A DNA stretch of 48,216 nucleotides from an uncultured Alistipes sp. (GTDB lineage: Bacteria > Bacteroidota > Bacteroidia > Bacteroidales > Rikenellaceae): contig CAJUAV010000013.1 of the NCBI GenBank assembly GCA_910584485.1, positions 1 through 48,216 of the forward strand, given 5' to 3'. Shown piece after piece: positions 8,668 through 17,526 of this stretch. The notes under the pieces were generated by a model. It searched no databases. It was not told the DNA's origin and saw nothing but the letters and a program-made list of their open reading frames with translations. Positions within the stretch are counted from its first letter, which is position 1, and the number at the start of each line of letters is the position of its first letter. The position numbers and the translations under genes were made by a program.

Positions 8668-10542
8668 ATGGAGGAACGGAACGAACGTTATCTGAAGCGC
8701 ATCGACTCCCCCCGCGCGCTCAAGGAGCTCACGGTGGAGGAGCTGCGCGTCTACTGCGACGAGGTGCGCCGCTACATCATCGACGCCTGCTCGGTCAACC
8801 CGGGGCACCTGGGTTCGAGCCTCGGCGCGGTCGAGCTGGCCGCGGCGCTGCACTACGTCTTCGATACGCCCGACGACCGCATCGTGTGGGACGTCGGTCA
8901 CCAGACCTATGCCCACAAGATCATCACGGGACGGCGCGAAGCCTTCCTGCGCCAGCGCACGCTGGAGGGGATCAGCGGCTTTCCGCGCATGGCCGAAAGC
9001 CCCTACGACGCCTTCGGCGGGGGGCACGCCTCGGTATCGATTTCGGCGGCGCTCGGCATGGCCGAGGCGGCGCGCCTGCGGGGCGAGCAGCACCGCATCG
9101 TCGCCGTGATCGGCGACGGCTCGATGACGGGCGGCCTCGCCTTCGAGGGGCTCAACAACGCGGGGGCCGATCCGAAGAGCAACCTGCTGGTGATCCTCAA
9201 CGACAACAACATGGCGATCGATCGGGCGACGGGGGCGCTGAAAAGCTACCTGGTGAAGATCACCTCGTCGGTCCGCTACAACCGGTGCAAACAGCGGCTG
9301 TGGAGCCTGCTTTCGCACACGCCGCGGCTGCTGCGGCTGCTGCAGAAGACGGGCACGGCCGTCAAGCAGGCGCTCCTGAACAAGAGCAACCTCTTCGAGA
9401 GCCTCAATTTCCGCTATTTCGGTCCCATCGACGGCCACAACCTGCCCGAGCTGGTACGGACGCTGCGCGCGCTGCGCGACATCGAAGGCCCCAAGCTGCT
9501 GCACGTGCTGACGCTCAAGGGCAAGGGATACGGCCCCGCCGAGCAGGACCAGACGACCTGGCACGCCCCCGGGCGCTTCAACCCCGAGACGGGCGAACGC
9601 TACGCCTCGCCGAGCGAAAAGGCACGCTACCAGGACGTCTTCGGCGAAACGCTCGTCGAGCTGGCGCGGGCCGATCGCCGCATCGTCGGCATCACGGCCG
9701 CCATGCCCTCGGGCTGCGGCCTTACGCGCCTCATGCAGGAGATGCCCGACCGCTGCTTCGACGTCGGCATCGCCGAGGGGCACGCCGTCACCTTCTCGGC
9801 GGGACTGGCCGCCGCGGGGATGGTGCCCTTCTGCGCCATCTACTCGACCTTCATGCAACGCGCCTTCGACAACGTGATCCACGACGTGGCGATTCAGGGG
9901 CTGCCCGTCGTCTTCTGCCTCGACCGCGGCGGTCTGGTGGGCGAGGACGGCGTGACGCACCACGGATTCTTCGATCTGGCGGCCTTCGCCGCCGTGCCGT
10001 CGCTGACGGTCGCCGCACCGATGGACGAAATCGAACTGCGCAACCTGCTCTACACCGCCTCGCAGGCGGGCTCTCCCTGGATGATCCGCTACCCGCGCGG
10101 CTGCGGCGAGGGGGCCGACTGGCGCGGCCGCCCCTTCGAACGCATCGAGACGGGACGGGGCCGCTGCCTGCGCGAGGGCGAACGGGTCGCACTCCTGACG
10201 ATCGGCACGGTCGGAGGCGCCGCCGCACGCGCTGTCGAACGCGCCGCGGCGCAAGGGGTGCGGGCCGCGCATTACGATCTGCGCTTCGCCCGCCCGCTCG
10301 ACACGGAGCTGCTGACGCAGGTCGCCGCCCGTTTCGAGCGGGTCGTAACGGTCGAGGACGGGATGCTGCGCGGCGGCGTGGGCGAGGCCGTGGCGGCCTT
10401 CCTCGCCGAGCAGGGTTTCCGCGGCCGCATCGACCGCCTGGGCATCCCCGACCGCTGGGTCGGTCAGGGCAAGCCCGCCGAGCTCTACGCCGCCTGCGGA
10501 TACGACGAGGAGTCGATCCTCGCCGCGCTGCTCGATCGGTAA
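8668..10542 (+). CDS. dxs: 1-deoxy-D-xylulose-5-phosphate synthase
   Basis: Thiamine-diphosphate enzyme condensing pyruvate and glyceraldehyde 3-phosphate, the entry step of the MEP isoprenoid pathway (ispH is in this window too). The 624-aa length is normal. Visible are the catalytic-His segment GHQTYAHKI, the ThDP motif GDGSMTGGLAFEGLNNAG, LNDNNMAID, and FGPIDGHN before the transketolase-like pyrimidine domain (RYQDVFGETLVEL onward). The start ATG is fixed by the promoter just upstream and by similarity; the open frame before it overlaps pyrH. Confidence 0.97.
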   Translation: MEERNERYLKRIDSPRALKELTVEELRVYCDEVRRYIIDACSVNPGHLGSSLGAVELAAALHYVFDTPDDRIVWDVGHQTYAHKIITGRREAFLRQRTLEGISGFPRMAESPYDAFGGGHASVSISAALGMAEAARLRGEQHRIVAVIGDGSMTGGLAFEGLNNAGADPKSNLLVILNDNNMAIDRATGALKSYLVKITSSVRYNRCKQRLWSLLSHTPRLLRLLQKTGTAVKQALLNKSNLFESLNFRYFGPIDGHNLPELVRTLRALRDIEGPKLLHVLTLKGKGYGPAEQDQTTWHAPGRFNPETGERYASPSEKARYQDVFGETLVELARADRRIVGITAAMPSGCGLTRLMQEMPDRCFDVGIAEGHAVTFSAGLAAAGMVPFCAIYSTFMQRAFDNVIHDVAIQGLPVVFCLDRGGLVGEDGVTHHGFFDLAAFAAVPSLTVAAPMDEIELRNLLYTASQAGSPWMIRYPRGCGEGADWRGRPFERIETGRGRCLREGERVALLTIGTVGGAAARAVERAAAQGVRAAHYDLRFARPLDTELLTQVAARFERVVTVEDGMLRGGVGEAVAAFLAEQGFRGRIDRLGIPDRWVGQGKPAELYAACGYDEESILAALLDR

Positions 10543-11198
10543 CTTTCTCTCTCTTTTTTTAATCGGATTTTTTCGCCCCTCCGCTCGCGGAAGGGGTGCC
10601 TGTCGCACGTCCTGCGGTTCGATTTCTCGACGCGGGAGCGGCAGATTCGAGGCGGTGTGTCAGGAAAGCTTGTCAGAAGGGATCGATGGCGCGGCTGTCG
10701 GCGGGCCGCAGGCCTCGATCCGAAAATGTGCGCTTCAGTGCGTGCCGATGGCCGCCGCCCCATGCAGCGGAAGGAGCAGAAATCGCACGGACGTGCGGCG
10801 GGCCAAAGCCTCCGCATCATGCGTGCGCTCCGCAGGCTTTGACCCGTGTGTAAATGCGCGCGATAGCGCGGCGGGCCGCAGCTTTCGGCGGCGAAGGCCC
10901 GCATGTTGCGTCCCTTCGCAAGCTGCGTCCCGAACGGTTCGGCCTCGCAGACGTCGGCAGCCCGCAGCTTCGCCCCGCTTTAGGCCCACAACTCGCACAA
11001 AGCCCGCATGCGTTTCTTCGCAAGCTCCGCCCCGAGTTGAATCGACGTCGCAGACGTCGGCAGCCCGCAGCCGCCCCCTGGCGGAGGGCTGCGTCTCGCG
11101 CATGCTCGGCGCAAGCCCTTCCGCTCGGCTGCGAGCCGAATCCGAAAGGCGTGCGCTCCCCGCCCCATGCGGCTGCGATTTGCCGATGCCTTCAAAAA
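10543..11198. repeat. gene-free region built of GC-rich repeat modules
   Basis: No gene is supportable between dxs and yidD, whose 3' ends face each other. The segment 10840-11100 is made of modules that recur elsewhere. CTTCGCAAGCTGCGTCCCGA (10914-10933) and a near copy (11016-11036) match, in reverse, sequences at 22053, 36772 and 37938. A 23-nt block beginning CGCAGACGTCGG is identical at 10946-10968 and 11049-11071. The block at 11065-11096 (ccccctggcggagggctgcg) is the reverse of the module at 20991 and 22263. Short ORFs here have no believable protein character. Confidence 0.75.
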
Positions 11199-11459
11199 CT
11201 ACGGCACAGGATCGTACCCGTGCCCGCCCCAGGGGTGGCAGCGGGCGAGCCGGCGCAGGGTCAGCCAGCCGCCCTTGAGCGGCCCGTACTTGCGCAGCGC
11301 CTCGAGCGCGTATTGCGAACAAGTGGGGGTGAAACGGCAGCTCGGCGGCGTGAAGGGCGAGATGCCGTATTGGTAGAAGCGCACCAGCGCGATGAGCGGC
11401 AGCGCGGCGATCCGCCTACAGCTGCGCAGCGATCGTTTCCAGAATTTTTCGGACGGCAT
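11199..11459 (-). CDS. yidD: membrane protein insertion efficiency factor YidD
   Basis: Small basic protein, peripheral on the inner membrane, that helps YidC-dependent insertion. The 86-aa length and the core signature FYQYGISPFTPPSCRFTPTCSQYA (written here split: residues 28-40 and 41-51) are diagnostic, as is the end WGGHGYDPVP. It overlaps the end of rnpA by 44 nt in another frame, the common rnpA-yidD arrangement. Confidence 0.95.
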   Translation of the reverse strand: MPSEKFWKRSLRSCRRIAALPLIALVRFYQYGISPFTPPSCRFTPTCSQYALEALRKYGPLKGGWLTLRRLARCHPWGGHGYDPVP

Positions 11460-11790
11460 GGGCGATCTTGGCGGATGGGAGGAGGTCGGTCGCCGTATAG
11501 ACGAGTGCCAGATCGAGGTTCAGCGTCTCGACGCGGTGCGTCAGCAGCTCCTTTTGCAGGCGGTAGGCCTCCTTCGTGCGGCGGCGCAGCAGGTTGCGGC
11601 GGTTGGCCCGCTTGTGGTGGCGTTTCGGGACCGAGAAGAGCACCTCGACCGACGGCTCGGTATCGGCCTCGGCGAACCAGAGGTATCGGAAGGGATAGAC
11701 GAACCCGCTCCGCCCCTCGGCGAAGAGACGGCGGACGGCTCCCATCGTGCGGAGCCGTTCACGGCGGGGCAGGGTACGGTCGGAGGTCAT
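11416..11790 (-). CDS. rnpA: ribonuclease P protein component
   Basis: Basic protein cofactor of RNase P, which matures tRNA 5' ends. The 124-aa length fits. The family core is visible: LFSVPKRHHKRANRRNLLRRR is the RNR-type RNA-binding helix, and a central FxxYPFRYL precedes it. It sits between hemD (10 nt upstream) and yidD (overlapping), a typical Bacteroidetes order. Confidence 0.95.
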   Translation of the reverse strand: MTSDRTLPRRERLRTMGAVRRLFAEGRSGFVYPFRYLWFAEADTEPSVEVLFSVPKRHHKRANRRNLLRRRTKEAYRLQKELLTHRVETLNLDLALVYTATDLLPSAKIAHAVRKILETIAAQL

Positions 11791-11800
11791 CGGGAGCGGA

Positions 11801-12652
11801 CTATTTGGCGGAGGTGGTGCGGCGCGTGCGGCTGCGCTTGGCCAGCTTGCTCTGCTGCGTGCGGATGAAGGCCTCCTTCTCTTCGTCGGTCACCCACTCC
11901 ACGGGGTCGATCCGTTCGCCGTTGGCCACCTTCGTCAGGTAGAGATCGACCGCCTTGACCATCGACGGCGCTTCGGGAGTCGGCGCATTGGCCGAGACGG
12001 TGAGCCCCGCCTCGACGGCCGTGCGCAGCGTTCCCTCGCCGAAGACGGCGATCGCGGGGAGGTTTTCGGTGCCGAAGCGCTCGACGAGCGCCTTGACGTC
12101 CGAGGGCGAGTAGAGCGCCAGCAGCCCGTAGTCGTCGAGCTTCAGCTCGTCGAGGTCGGCCGCCACGGTGCGCGAGAGGATCACGGGATCGACCGCCAGC
12201 TTGAGCTTGGCGAGCGTCTCGGGCAGCTCGGGCTTGTGGGGTTCGCTCAAGGCGAGCAGGAAACGCTCCTCCTTGTGCTTGACGATCTGTTCGACGAGCG
12301 AGGTGAACGAACCGTCGGCGAACGAGATCTTGCGCTTGCGGTAGACGATGTATTTTTGCAGGTAAAGGGCTACGGCTTCCGTCTGGCAGATGTATTTCAT
12401 CGACTCGGGAACCGTGATGCGCGCCTCTTCGCAGATGTGGAAGAAGCTGTCGACAGTCGTACGCGAGGTGAAGATGACGGCCGTGTGGTCGAGGATTTCG
12501 ATGCGCTGCGCGCGGAACTCCTTGAGCGTGACGCCCACGACGCGGATAAAGGGTTTGTAACCGATTTCGATTTGATGCTTGCGGGAAATTTCGTAAAAGG
12601 GGGATTTCTCGATCTGGGCCGGTTTCGGTTGCGATACCAATATGCTCTTCAC
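11801..12652 (-). CDS. hemD: uroporphyrinogen-III synthase
   Basis: Cyclises hydroxymethylbilane with inversion of ring D in haem/sirohaem synthesis. HemD is poorly conserved; this 283-aa protein matches the Bacteroidetes version, which starts MKSILVSQPKP and has FTSRTTVDSFFHICEE near residue 60 and LALYSPSDVKAL near 185. The last ~25 residues are Lys/Arg/Ser/Thr-rich, as in relatives. An AT-rich patch with a promoter lies inside the end of the upstream gene (12747-12780). Confidence 0.88.
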   Translation of the reverse strand: MKSILVSQPKPAQIEKSPFYEISRKHQIEIGYKPFIRVVGVTLKEFRAQRIEILDHTAVIFTSRTTVDSFFHICEEARITVPESMKYICQTEAVALYLQKYIVYRKRKISFADGSFTSLVEQIVKHKEERFLLALSEPHKPELPETLAKLKLAVDPVILSRTVAADLDELKLDDYGLLALYSPSDVKALVERFGTENLPAIAVFGEGTLRTAVEAGLTVSANAPTPEAPSMVKAVDLYLTKVANGERIDPVEWVTDEEKEAFIRTQQSKLAKRSRTRRTTSAK

Positions 12653-12685
12653 TGCTTCGGATCTTGTTGTTTGTCGGTGAGTCTG

Positions 12686-13879
12686 TTACTGCATGGAGCG
12701 TTCCGCGAGGAGGATGCAGAGACTCAACGGGAACATTTCCACGATGCAAAGGTACAAAAACCAATGCAAAATCGAAATTTTTTTTGCAAGAAACAGCGTG
12801 AGCGTCTCGCGGAGCCATAAAACGGCCGAGACGAGCAACACGCCGATTATCATCCAGAAGCAGAGCCGATTCGTCCCGACGGGCATCAGCAGCACGAGCA
12901 GCAGCGGCGGCGTAGCCAGAAGCATCGCGAGGGCCGAGAGGCTCCGTTTGACGAGCCACAGCCGTTCGACGAGGGCCCCGTTGAAGGTCAGGGCGCCGAT
13001 GCCCGCCAGCGCACCGAACTGACAGAGCAGCACGCTCCCGAGAGCGGTCGAGACGGCGAGGCTGCACAGCAGCGCCGCCGTGCGGGGCAGCGACAGCAGG
13101 AGCCGCTGCGGCAGCCACGGCGTACCGAAGCGGACCGCCGCCACGCCGAGCGCGAAGAGGCCCAGCACGGTGCAGAGGGTCAGAAAGCGGTCGTAGCTCC
13201 CCGCCGTATCTTCGTAGATGCGTTTGTTCGGCGTGCGGTCGCTCCGCAGGTGTCCCAGCAGATGGAGCGCGTCGCCCGTATGGCGATAGAGAAGCGTGCC
13301 GTAGACGACGAGCAGCAGCAGAACGGCCGCGCCGTAGGGAGCCGTCGCGAGCGGATCGCGCGGCGCGGCACCCCCGTAGGGCATCGACGCACGCACCGAC
13401 GAGGCGCCGAAGATCGCGGAGGGTGCGACCGTTCGCAGGCCCGCCGTATCGGCCGGAGCGGGAGCCGCCGAAAAGGCGGCGGCGGATGCGGCCGCGGGAT
13501 CGAAGAGCAGCTGCGGAACGCCTTGCGGAACAAGCGGATGCGGCGCGGAGGCAGGGGCGACGAGAACCGTCGAATCGGTCGGGGCGGCGGATACGGAAAC
13601 CTCGGGAGCCGTTTCGAAGGAGCCGTTCAGGGGTGCCCGGGCAACCGCCGAACCGACCGCCTCCGAAGAAGCCGTCGCAGGGGCCGCAGCAGTCCCCGTC
13701 GAAGCGGCCCCTTGCGGAGCCGCCGCCGTCGCACGACCGTCCGACACCTGAAAGGCAGCCGTATCGGCAGCCGTCGGGCGGGAAGGCATCGACGCGGCAG
13801 CCGAGGATCGGGCGTCCGTCGCACGGATCGTCTCGGAAGAAGCCGCAGCCTGCTGCGGCGAAAGAGCCGCGGTCGTCAT
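12686..13879 (-). CDS. DUF4271 membrane protein with Ala/Pro-rich N-terminus
   Basis: The C-terminal ~200 residues match the Bacteroidetes DUF4271 family of multi-pass membrane proteins: a soluble linker (RSDRTPNKRIYEDTAGS) followed by five or six hydrophobic helices. Its function is unknown. The first ~170 residues are a low-complexity Ala/Ser/Thr/Pro region without predicted structure, predicted to precede the helices. It lies 33 nt before hemD and its start overlaps the end of the histidine kinase gene (ATGA-type overlap), so it is probably translationally coupled to it. Confidence 0.85.
   Translation of the reverse strand: MTTAALSPQQAAASSETIRATDARSSAAASMPSRPTAADTAAFQVSDGRATAAAPQGAASTGTAAAPATASSEAVGSAVARAPLNGSFETAPEVSVSAAPTDSTVLVAPASAPHPLVPQGVPQLLFDPAAASAAAFSAAPAPADTAGLRTVAPSAIFGASSVRASMPYGGAAPRDPLATAPYGAAVLLLLVVYGTLLYRHTGDALHLLGHLRSDRTPNKRIYEDTAGSYDRFLTLCTVLGLFALGVAAVRFGTPWLPQRLLLSLPRTAALLCSLAVSTALGSVLLCQFGALAGIGALTFNGALVERLWLVKRSLSALAMLLATPPLLLVLLMPVGTNRLCFWMIIGVLLVSAVLWLRETLTLFLAKKISILHWFLYLCIVEMFPLSLCILLAERSMQ
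12747..12780 (-). promoter_or_regulatory. probable hemD-rnpA-yidD promoter inside DUF4271 gene
   Basis: Minus-strand TACCTTTG (12754-12747). Upstream -33 candidates are TTTG at 12780-12777 (22-nt spacer) or TTG at 12774-12772. Start near 12740 would give a leader of about 88 nt before hemD. The patch is AT-rich in an otherwise GC-rich gene. Confidence 0.55.
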
Positions 13880-15063
13880 CCTTCGTAGGTGCGTTTAAGG
13901 GTGATGCGGAAGGTGGTACCCTTTCCGATTTCGGAGTCGACGACGGCGATGCGGCCGCCGTGGTACTCCTCGACGATGCGGCGCGACAGCGAAAGGCCGA
14001 GCCCCCAGCCGCGCGTCTTGGTCGTGAAGCCCGGTTCGAAGATCCGCTTCCAGCTGCCTTTGGGGATCCCCTTGCCCGTGTCGCGGACGTCGATCATCAC
14101 GTGCTTTTCGTCCGACGTCACGCGCACCTCGATCGCGCCGTGGCCCTGCAGGGCGTCGAGGGCGTTTTTGAGCAGGTTTTCGACCACCCACTCGAAGAGG
14201 GCCGTGTTGATGTCGGCCTGTACGGGGGCGATGGCGAGCCCGTTGTAGTCGAGGGTCACGTTGCGCGGGATGCGCTTGCGGAAATAGAGCACCGAGCCCC
14301 CCACCACCTCGTTGATGTTGGCGGGAGTGAGCGGCGTTTCGGAGCCGATCTTCGAAAAGCGGTCGACGATCTTCATCAGGTGGGCCAGGTCCTTGTTCAT
14401 CTCGTCGACGACCGTGCGGTCGACGGGCTGCGTGCGCAGGTACTCGATCCACCCGAGCAGCGACGAGGTGGGCGTTCCCAGCTGGTGGGCCGTCTCCTTC
14501 GCCAGGCCGATCCAGACGCGGTTCTGCTCATCCTGCTTCGTCGAACGCAGGGCGACGAAGACGAAGAACACGAAGGCGACGATCACCAGAATCTGGACGT
14601 AGGGGTAGTAGAAAAGCGATTTGAGCAGCGCCGACTTGCCGTAGAAGATGATGTGGTAGTGGCTGTCCGTCCAGCCGAAACGCACCTGGCGCGGCGTATT
14701 CTCGGCCGTGAAGCGCTCGATCTGCCGCCGCAGGCGGTCGGGGTGATCCAGCACCGCATCGGGAATCAGGTGGGCGCTGATGACCTCCAGGTTCTCGTTC
14801 GTGATGATGAACGGGATGTTGTTGTTGCTCGAAATCAGGTCGTCGACGAGCGGGTCCTGCGTACGGATCATGCCGCTCAACACGTCGCGGTTGAGCCGCT
14901 CCATGGCGTGCGCCCACAGCATCACGTCGTGCTGTTCCTTCTCCTTGAGGCGGTAAGCCAGACGGTTCGTGTAGAAGAGCGACAGGGCGCCGAGCAGCAC
15001 CCCGACGCAGATGATGACGACGCGGCTGCGGAAAGTGAGGTATTTGCGGAAATTGCGGGACAC
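13876..15063 (-). CDS. sensor histidine kinase
   Basis: Two-helix membrane sensor: helices at 13-32 and 153-172 enclose a ~120-residue periplasmic sensing domain. The cytosolic part has the phospho-acceptor His193 (ETAHQLGTPTSS), N box (ENLLKNALDAL, 295-305), DTGKGIP (328-334) and the G2 box RGWGLGLSLS. There is no HAMP domain and no response regulator in the neighbourhood, so the output partner lies elsewhere. The ligand is unknown. The adjacent protease and DUF4271 gene suggest an envelope role, by inference. Confidence 0.93.
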   Translation of the reverse strand: MSRNFRKYLTFRSRVVIICVGVLLGALSLFYTNRLAYRLKEKEQHDVMLWAHAMERLNRDVLSGMIRTQDPLVDDLISSNNNIPFIITNENLEVISAHLIPDAVLDHPDRLRRQIERFTAENTPRQVRFGWTDSHYHIIFYGKSALLKSLFYYPYVQILVIVAFVFFVFVALRSTKQDEQNRVWIGLAKETAHQLGTPTSSLLGWIEYLRTQPVDRTVVDEMNKDLAHLMKIVDRFSKIGSETPLTPANINEVVGGSVLYFRKRIPRNVTLDYNGLAIAPVQADINTALFEWVVENLLKNALDALQGHGAIEVRVTSDEKHVMIDVRDTGKGIPKGSWKRIFEPGFTTKTRGWGLGLSLSRRIVEEYHGGRIAVVDSEIGKGTTFRITLKRTYEG

Positions 15064-15090
15064 GGGGCGGAAGGATATGCGGTCGTTCGG

Positions 15091-16752
15091 CTATTTCCGT
15101 TCGGTGTCCTGCTCGGCGAGGATGCGGCGGTACTCGGCCGGATCGCGCAGCACCTCGATCGCGCGCAGCACCTCCCGATCCTCGGGCAGCAGGTTGCGGA
15201 TGACGCCCGCCGTGTAGGCATGGCGCAGCACGATGTCGCTCGTGATCGACTCGGCCACCTGCTCGCGGTAGGTCTCCAGATTGGTCTGCGTATCGTCGCG
15301 CAGCCCCTTTTCCAGCTCGTCGAGACGGGCGGCGACCGCTTCGAAGCGGTCGTTCTGCGCCGCTTCGCGGATCAGCTTGAGCGCCCGACGCGTCTCCGAC
15401 TCGTAGGGAACTTCCTTATCGCGCATGAAGGCGGCGAAATCGGCGAAATCCTGCTCCGTGATGCGGAACGTCGCAGGGTCGATCGCGCGGTATCCGTTGC
15501 GGCGGATGTAGTCGTCGCCGAAATCCTCGATGAAGCCCAGCCCGTAGAGGGTCGCGGCGAAGCGGCTGATGTATTCGGGTTCGGTGCGGAGGTCGGGCAT
15601 GATACCCCCGCCGTCGTAGACGCGGCGTCCCGCGGCGGTGCGGAACTCGGCGACGAGCGAATCGGGCACGTCGCGCACGGCCCCCTCCTGCGAACGGGAG
15701 TAGTCCACGGCCTGGATGCAGCGCCCCGAGGGGATGTAGTACTTGGCCGTCGTCAGCTTCAGCATGGCGTTGTAGCCCACGGGAACGGGGCTCTGCACGA
15801 GCCCTTTGCCGTAGGTGCGCTGGCCGATCAGCACGGCGCGGTCCAGATCCTGCAGGGCCCCCGAGACGATCTCCGAGGCGGAAGCCGTCGAGCCGTTGAC
15901 CAGCACGACGAGCGGCAGATCGGCGAAGACGGGGTCGGTCGAGGTGGCATAGCGCTGCTCCTCGCGGCGCCCCTTCGTCTGCAGCACCTCCGTGCCGCGC
16001 GGCACGAAGAGGCCGAGGATCTTCACCGCCTCCTGCATGATGCCGCCGCCGTTCGAGCGGTAGTCGAGGATCAGGCCGTCGAGCTTGCCCTCGCTGCGCA
16101 GCCGGTCGATCGCCGCACGCAGCTCTTCGTAGCAGCCGTCCGTGAAATCGCTGTGGCGCAGGTAGCCGATGCCGTCGGCCACGAAGCCCGCATAGGGAAT
16201 CGCGGGGATGGCGATGCGCTCGCGGACGATCTCCGCCGTGCGGCGCGTGCCGTCCAGCTGCTCGACCTCGACCCGCACGGTGGTCCCGGGATCCCCCTTC
16301 AGGCGCGAGGAGACCTGCTCGACCGTAAAGCCCGCGGCATCCTCGTCGCCGATGCGCAGGATCTTGTCGCCGATGCGCAAGCCCGCCCGATCGGCCGGAG
16401 AGCCCGCATAGGGCTGCGCGATCCGCACGTAATCCTCCTTCTGACGGATGAGGGCCCCCACGCCGCCGTATTTGCCCGTCGTGAGGACTTCGAAATCGGA
16501 CATCTGCTGCTCGGGGATGAACTCCGTATAGGGATCGAGGCGGCGCACCATCCCTTCGGCGGCCCCCTGCATCAGCTTGTCGGGATCGATCGGATCGACG
16601 TAGCCGAGCGAGAGTTCGCGCATCACGTTGACGGCGATCTCCATGTTGCGGCCCAGTCCGAAATCGTCGTGGCGGGCGAAGACGAAGGCGCCGAAAGCCG
16701 TCACGGCGACGGCCGCACCGACGATAAATCTGCGTATGACGTTATTTTTCAT
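15091..16752 (-). CDS. S41 family C-terminal processing peptidase (CtpA-like)
   Basis: Exported serine protease that trims or degrades periplasmic proteins from their C-termini. It has an N-terminal signal/anchor helix (8-25), a PDZ domain (about 97-165, with YAGSPADRAGLRIGDKI) and the S41 catalytic domain. Catalytic Ser291 lies in NGSTASASEI, and Lys316 in GQRTYGKGLVQ, with the family's usual 25-residue spacing. The 553-aa length is typical of Bacteroidetes CtpA. It overlaps the small membrane-protein gene upstream by 11 nt. Confidence 0.95.
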   Translation of the reverse strand: MKNNVIRRFIVGAAVAVTAFGAFVFARHDDFGLGRNMEIAVNVMRELSLGYVDPIDPDKLMQGAAEGMVRRLDPYTEFIPEQQMSDFEVLTTGKYGGVGALIRQKEDYVRIAQPYAGSPADRAGLRIGDKILRIGDEDAAGFTVEQVSSRLKGDPGTTVRVEVEQLDGTRRTAEIVRERIAIPAIPYAGFVADGIGYLRHSDFTDGCYEELRAAIDRLRSEGKLDGLILDYRSNGGGIMQEAVKILGLFVPRGTEVLQTKGRREEQRYATSTDPVFADLPLVVLVNGSTASASEIVSGALQDLDRAVLIGQRTYGKGLVQSPVPVGYNAMLKLTTAKYYIPSGRCIQAVDYSRSQEGAVRDVPDSLVAEFRTAAGRRVYDGGGIMPDLRTEPEYISRFAATLYGLGFIEDFGDDYIRRNGYRAIDPATFRITEQDFADFAAFMRDKEVPYESETRRALKLIREAAQNDRFEAVAARLDELEKGLRDDTQTNLETYREQVAESITSDIVLRHAYTAGVIRNLLPEDREVLRAIEVLRDPAEYRRILAEQDTERK

Positions 16753-17221
16753 TGCGTTGAAGCGTTTCTACATAACCTTCCAACCGATAGGCGACCCGCA
16801 CGACGACGCGGCGGATGCCGTCGATTTCGATCCATTGACCGTACTGCGTCACGCGGACCTCGTCCTCGAAGAGGAGCGAAGCGCGCCGCACGAAGCCGTC
16901 GCCGCGGAAGCGGAGCTCGTCGTCGGTCGCCGAGACGAGGCGGAGCCCCGCCTGCCGAAAGGCCGTTTCGATCTGCGTGCGGTGTCGCACGAGGTCTCCC
17001 TCGACGCGGCGGCGGACGAAGCCGAAGCGCGGATAGGTGGCCGACAGCACGACGATCGCCGCGCCCAGCAGCACGAAGCGGTCGGAGTGGAAGAGCAGGT
17101 GCAGCGTCTCTTCGGCCGTCAGCTGCGAGGTGCCCGTGGCGAGCATCGCGGCCATCAGGATCGCACATAGAACGCAGAGGGCGCAGAAATATTTTACGGA
17201 ACGGATCAGATAGGTTTTCAT
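16742..17221 (-). CDS. small two-helix membrane protein, unknown family
   Basis: 159-aa protein from the ATG at 17221 (MKTYLIRSVKYF). Two hydrophobic helices (about 8-26 and 48-62) are followed by a soluble domain with regular charged strands ending in YRLEGYVETLQRNEK. I do not recognise it; it looks like the small conserved membrane proteins seen in Bacteroidales next to CtpA genes. The start was chosen over an upstream in-frame ATG because that one reads through a GC-rich repeat region. The end overlaps the protease start, so the two are likely coupled. Confidence 0.75.
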   Translation of the reverse strand: MKTYLIRSVKYFCALCVLCAILMAAMLATGTSQLTAEETLHLLFHSDRFVLLGAAIVVLSATYPRFGFVRRRVEGDLVRHRTQIETAFRQAGLRLVSATDDELRFRGDGFVRRASLLFEDEVRVTQYGQWIEIDGIRRVVVRVAYRLEGYVETLQRNEK

Positions 17222-17289
17222 GGTCGTTTTTTTCAGGTACGGTTCGATGTACGGCTGCGAAGCGCGGTTTTCGGATGCGGCCCGCCCCG

Positions 17290-17400
17290 CGAACGTGCGA
17301 TTCATATTCAGCCCCGCGGCCGGGCGGAGGCGGCCCGAGCCTTTCGGCGAGCGGCAGTCCTCCGTCAGGGGGCTGCTACGGACTGCCGACCTCTTGCGGG
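17290..17400. repeat. GC-rich intergenic repeat with inverted arms
   Basis: GGCAGTCC (17353-17360) and GGACTGCC (17380-17387) can form a stem. The surrounding sequence (cctccgtcagggggctgc) resembles the module at 20991 and 22263. No gene is visible in 17222-17511. Confidence 0.45.
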
Positions 17401-17483
17401 GTCGATGTTGCAGCATTGGCCGACAGCGGCAAAAGAGGCCGGGGCTGCGTGCAAATTTTCACTCGGCGGCGGACTTCTGCCAC

Positions 17484-17526
17484 CGCCCCCCCCATTTTTA
17501 ATTTTTAATTCTTAATTTTTCATTTT
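17484..17526. repeat. C-tract plus ATTTTTAATT tract
   Basis: A run of Cs is followed by repeated TTTTTAATT and CATTTTTT units. A very similar tract (cccc-ATTTTTAATTTTTCA-CATTTC) lies at 22824-22864 before the comEC-like gene. Function unknown. Confidence 0.5.

Noticed and set aside
10578..10598. Hairpin CCCCT..CCGC / GCGG..AAGGGG after dxs
   Set aside because: The stem is imperfect and no T-run follows, so I do not call it a terminator.
7879..10608. Open frame of 909 codons on the minus strand
   Set aside because: Its last 235 codons are pyrH; the rest is the antisense of dxs. A fusion is not supported, since pyrH has a good internal start and dxs a good promoter.
10655..11322. Open frames of 195-207 codons between dxs and rnpA
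   Set aside because: They cover repeat modules shared with other intergenic gaps, and give Arg/Ala/Pro-rich low-complexity products.
13423..17508. Very long open frame of 1361 codons on the plus strand
   Set aside because: Antisense shadow of DUF4271, histidine kinase, CtpA and the small membrane protein; all four real genes have clear motifs on the minus strand.
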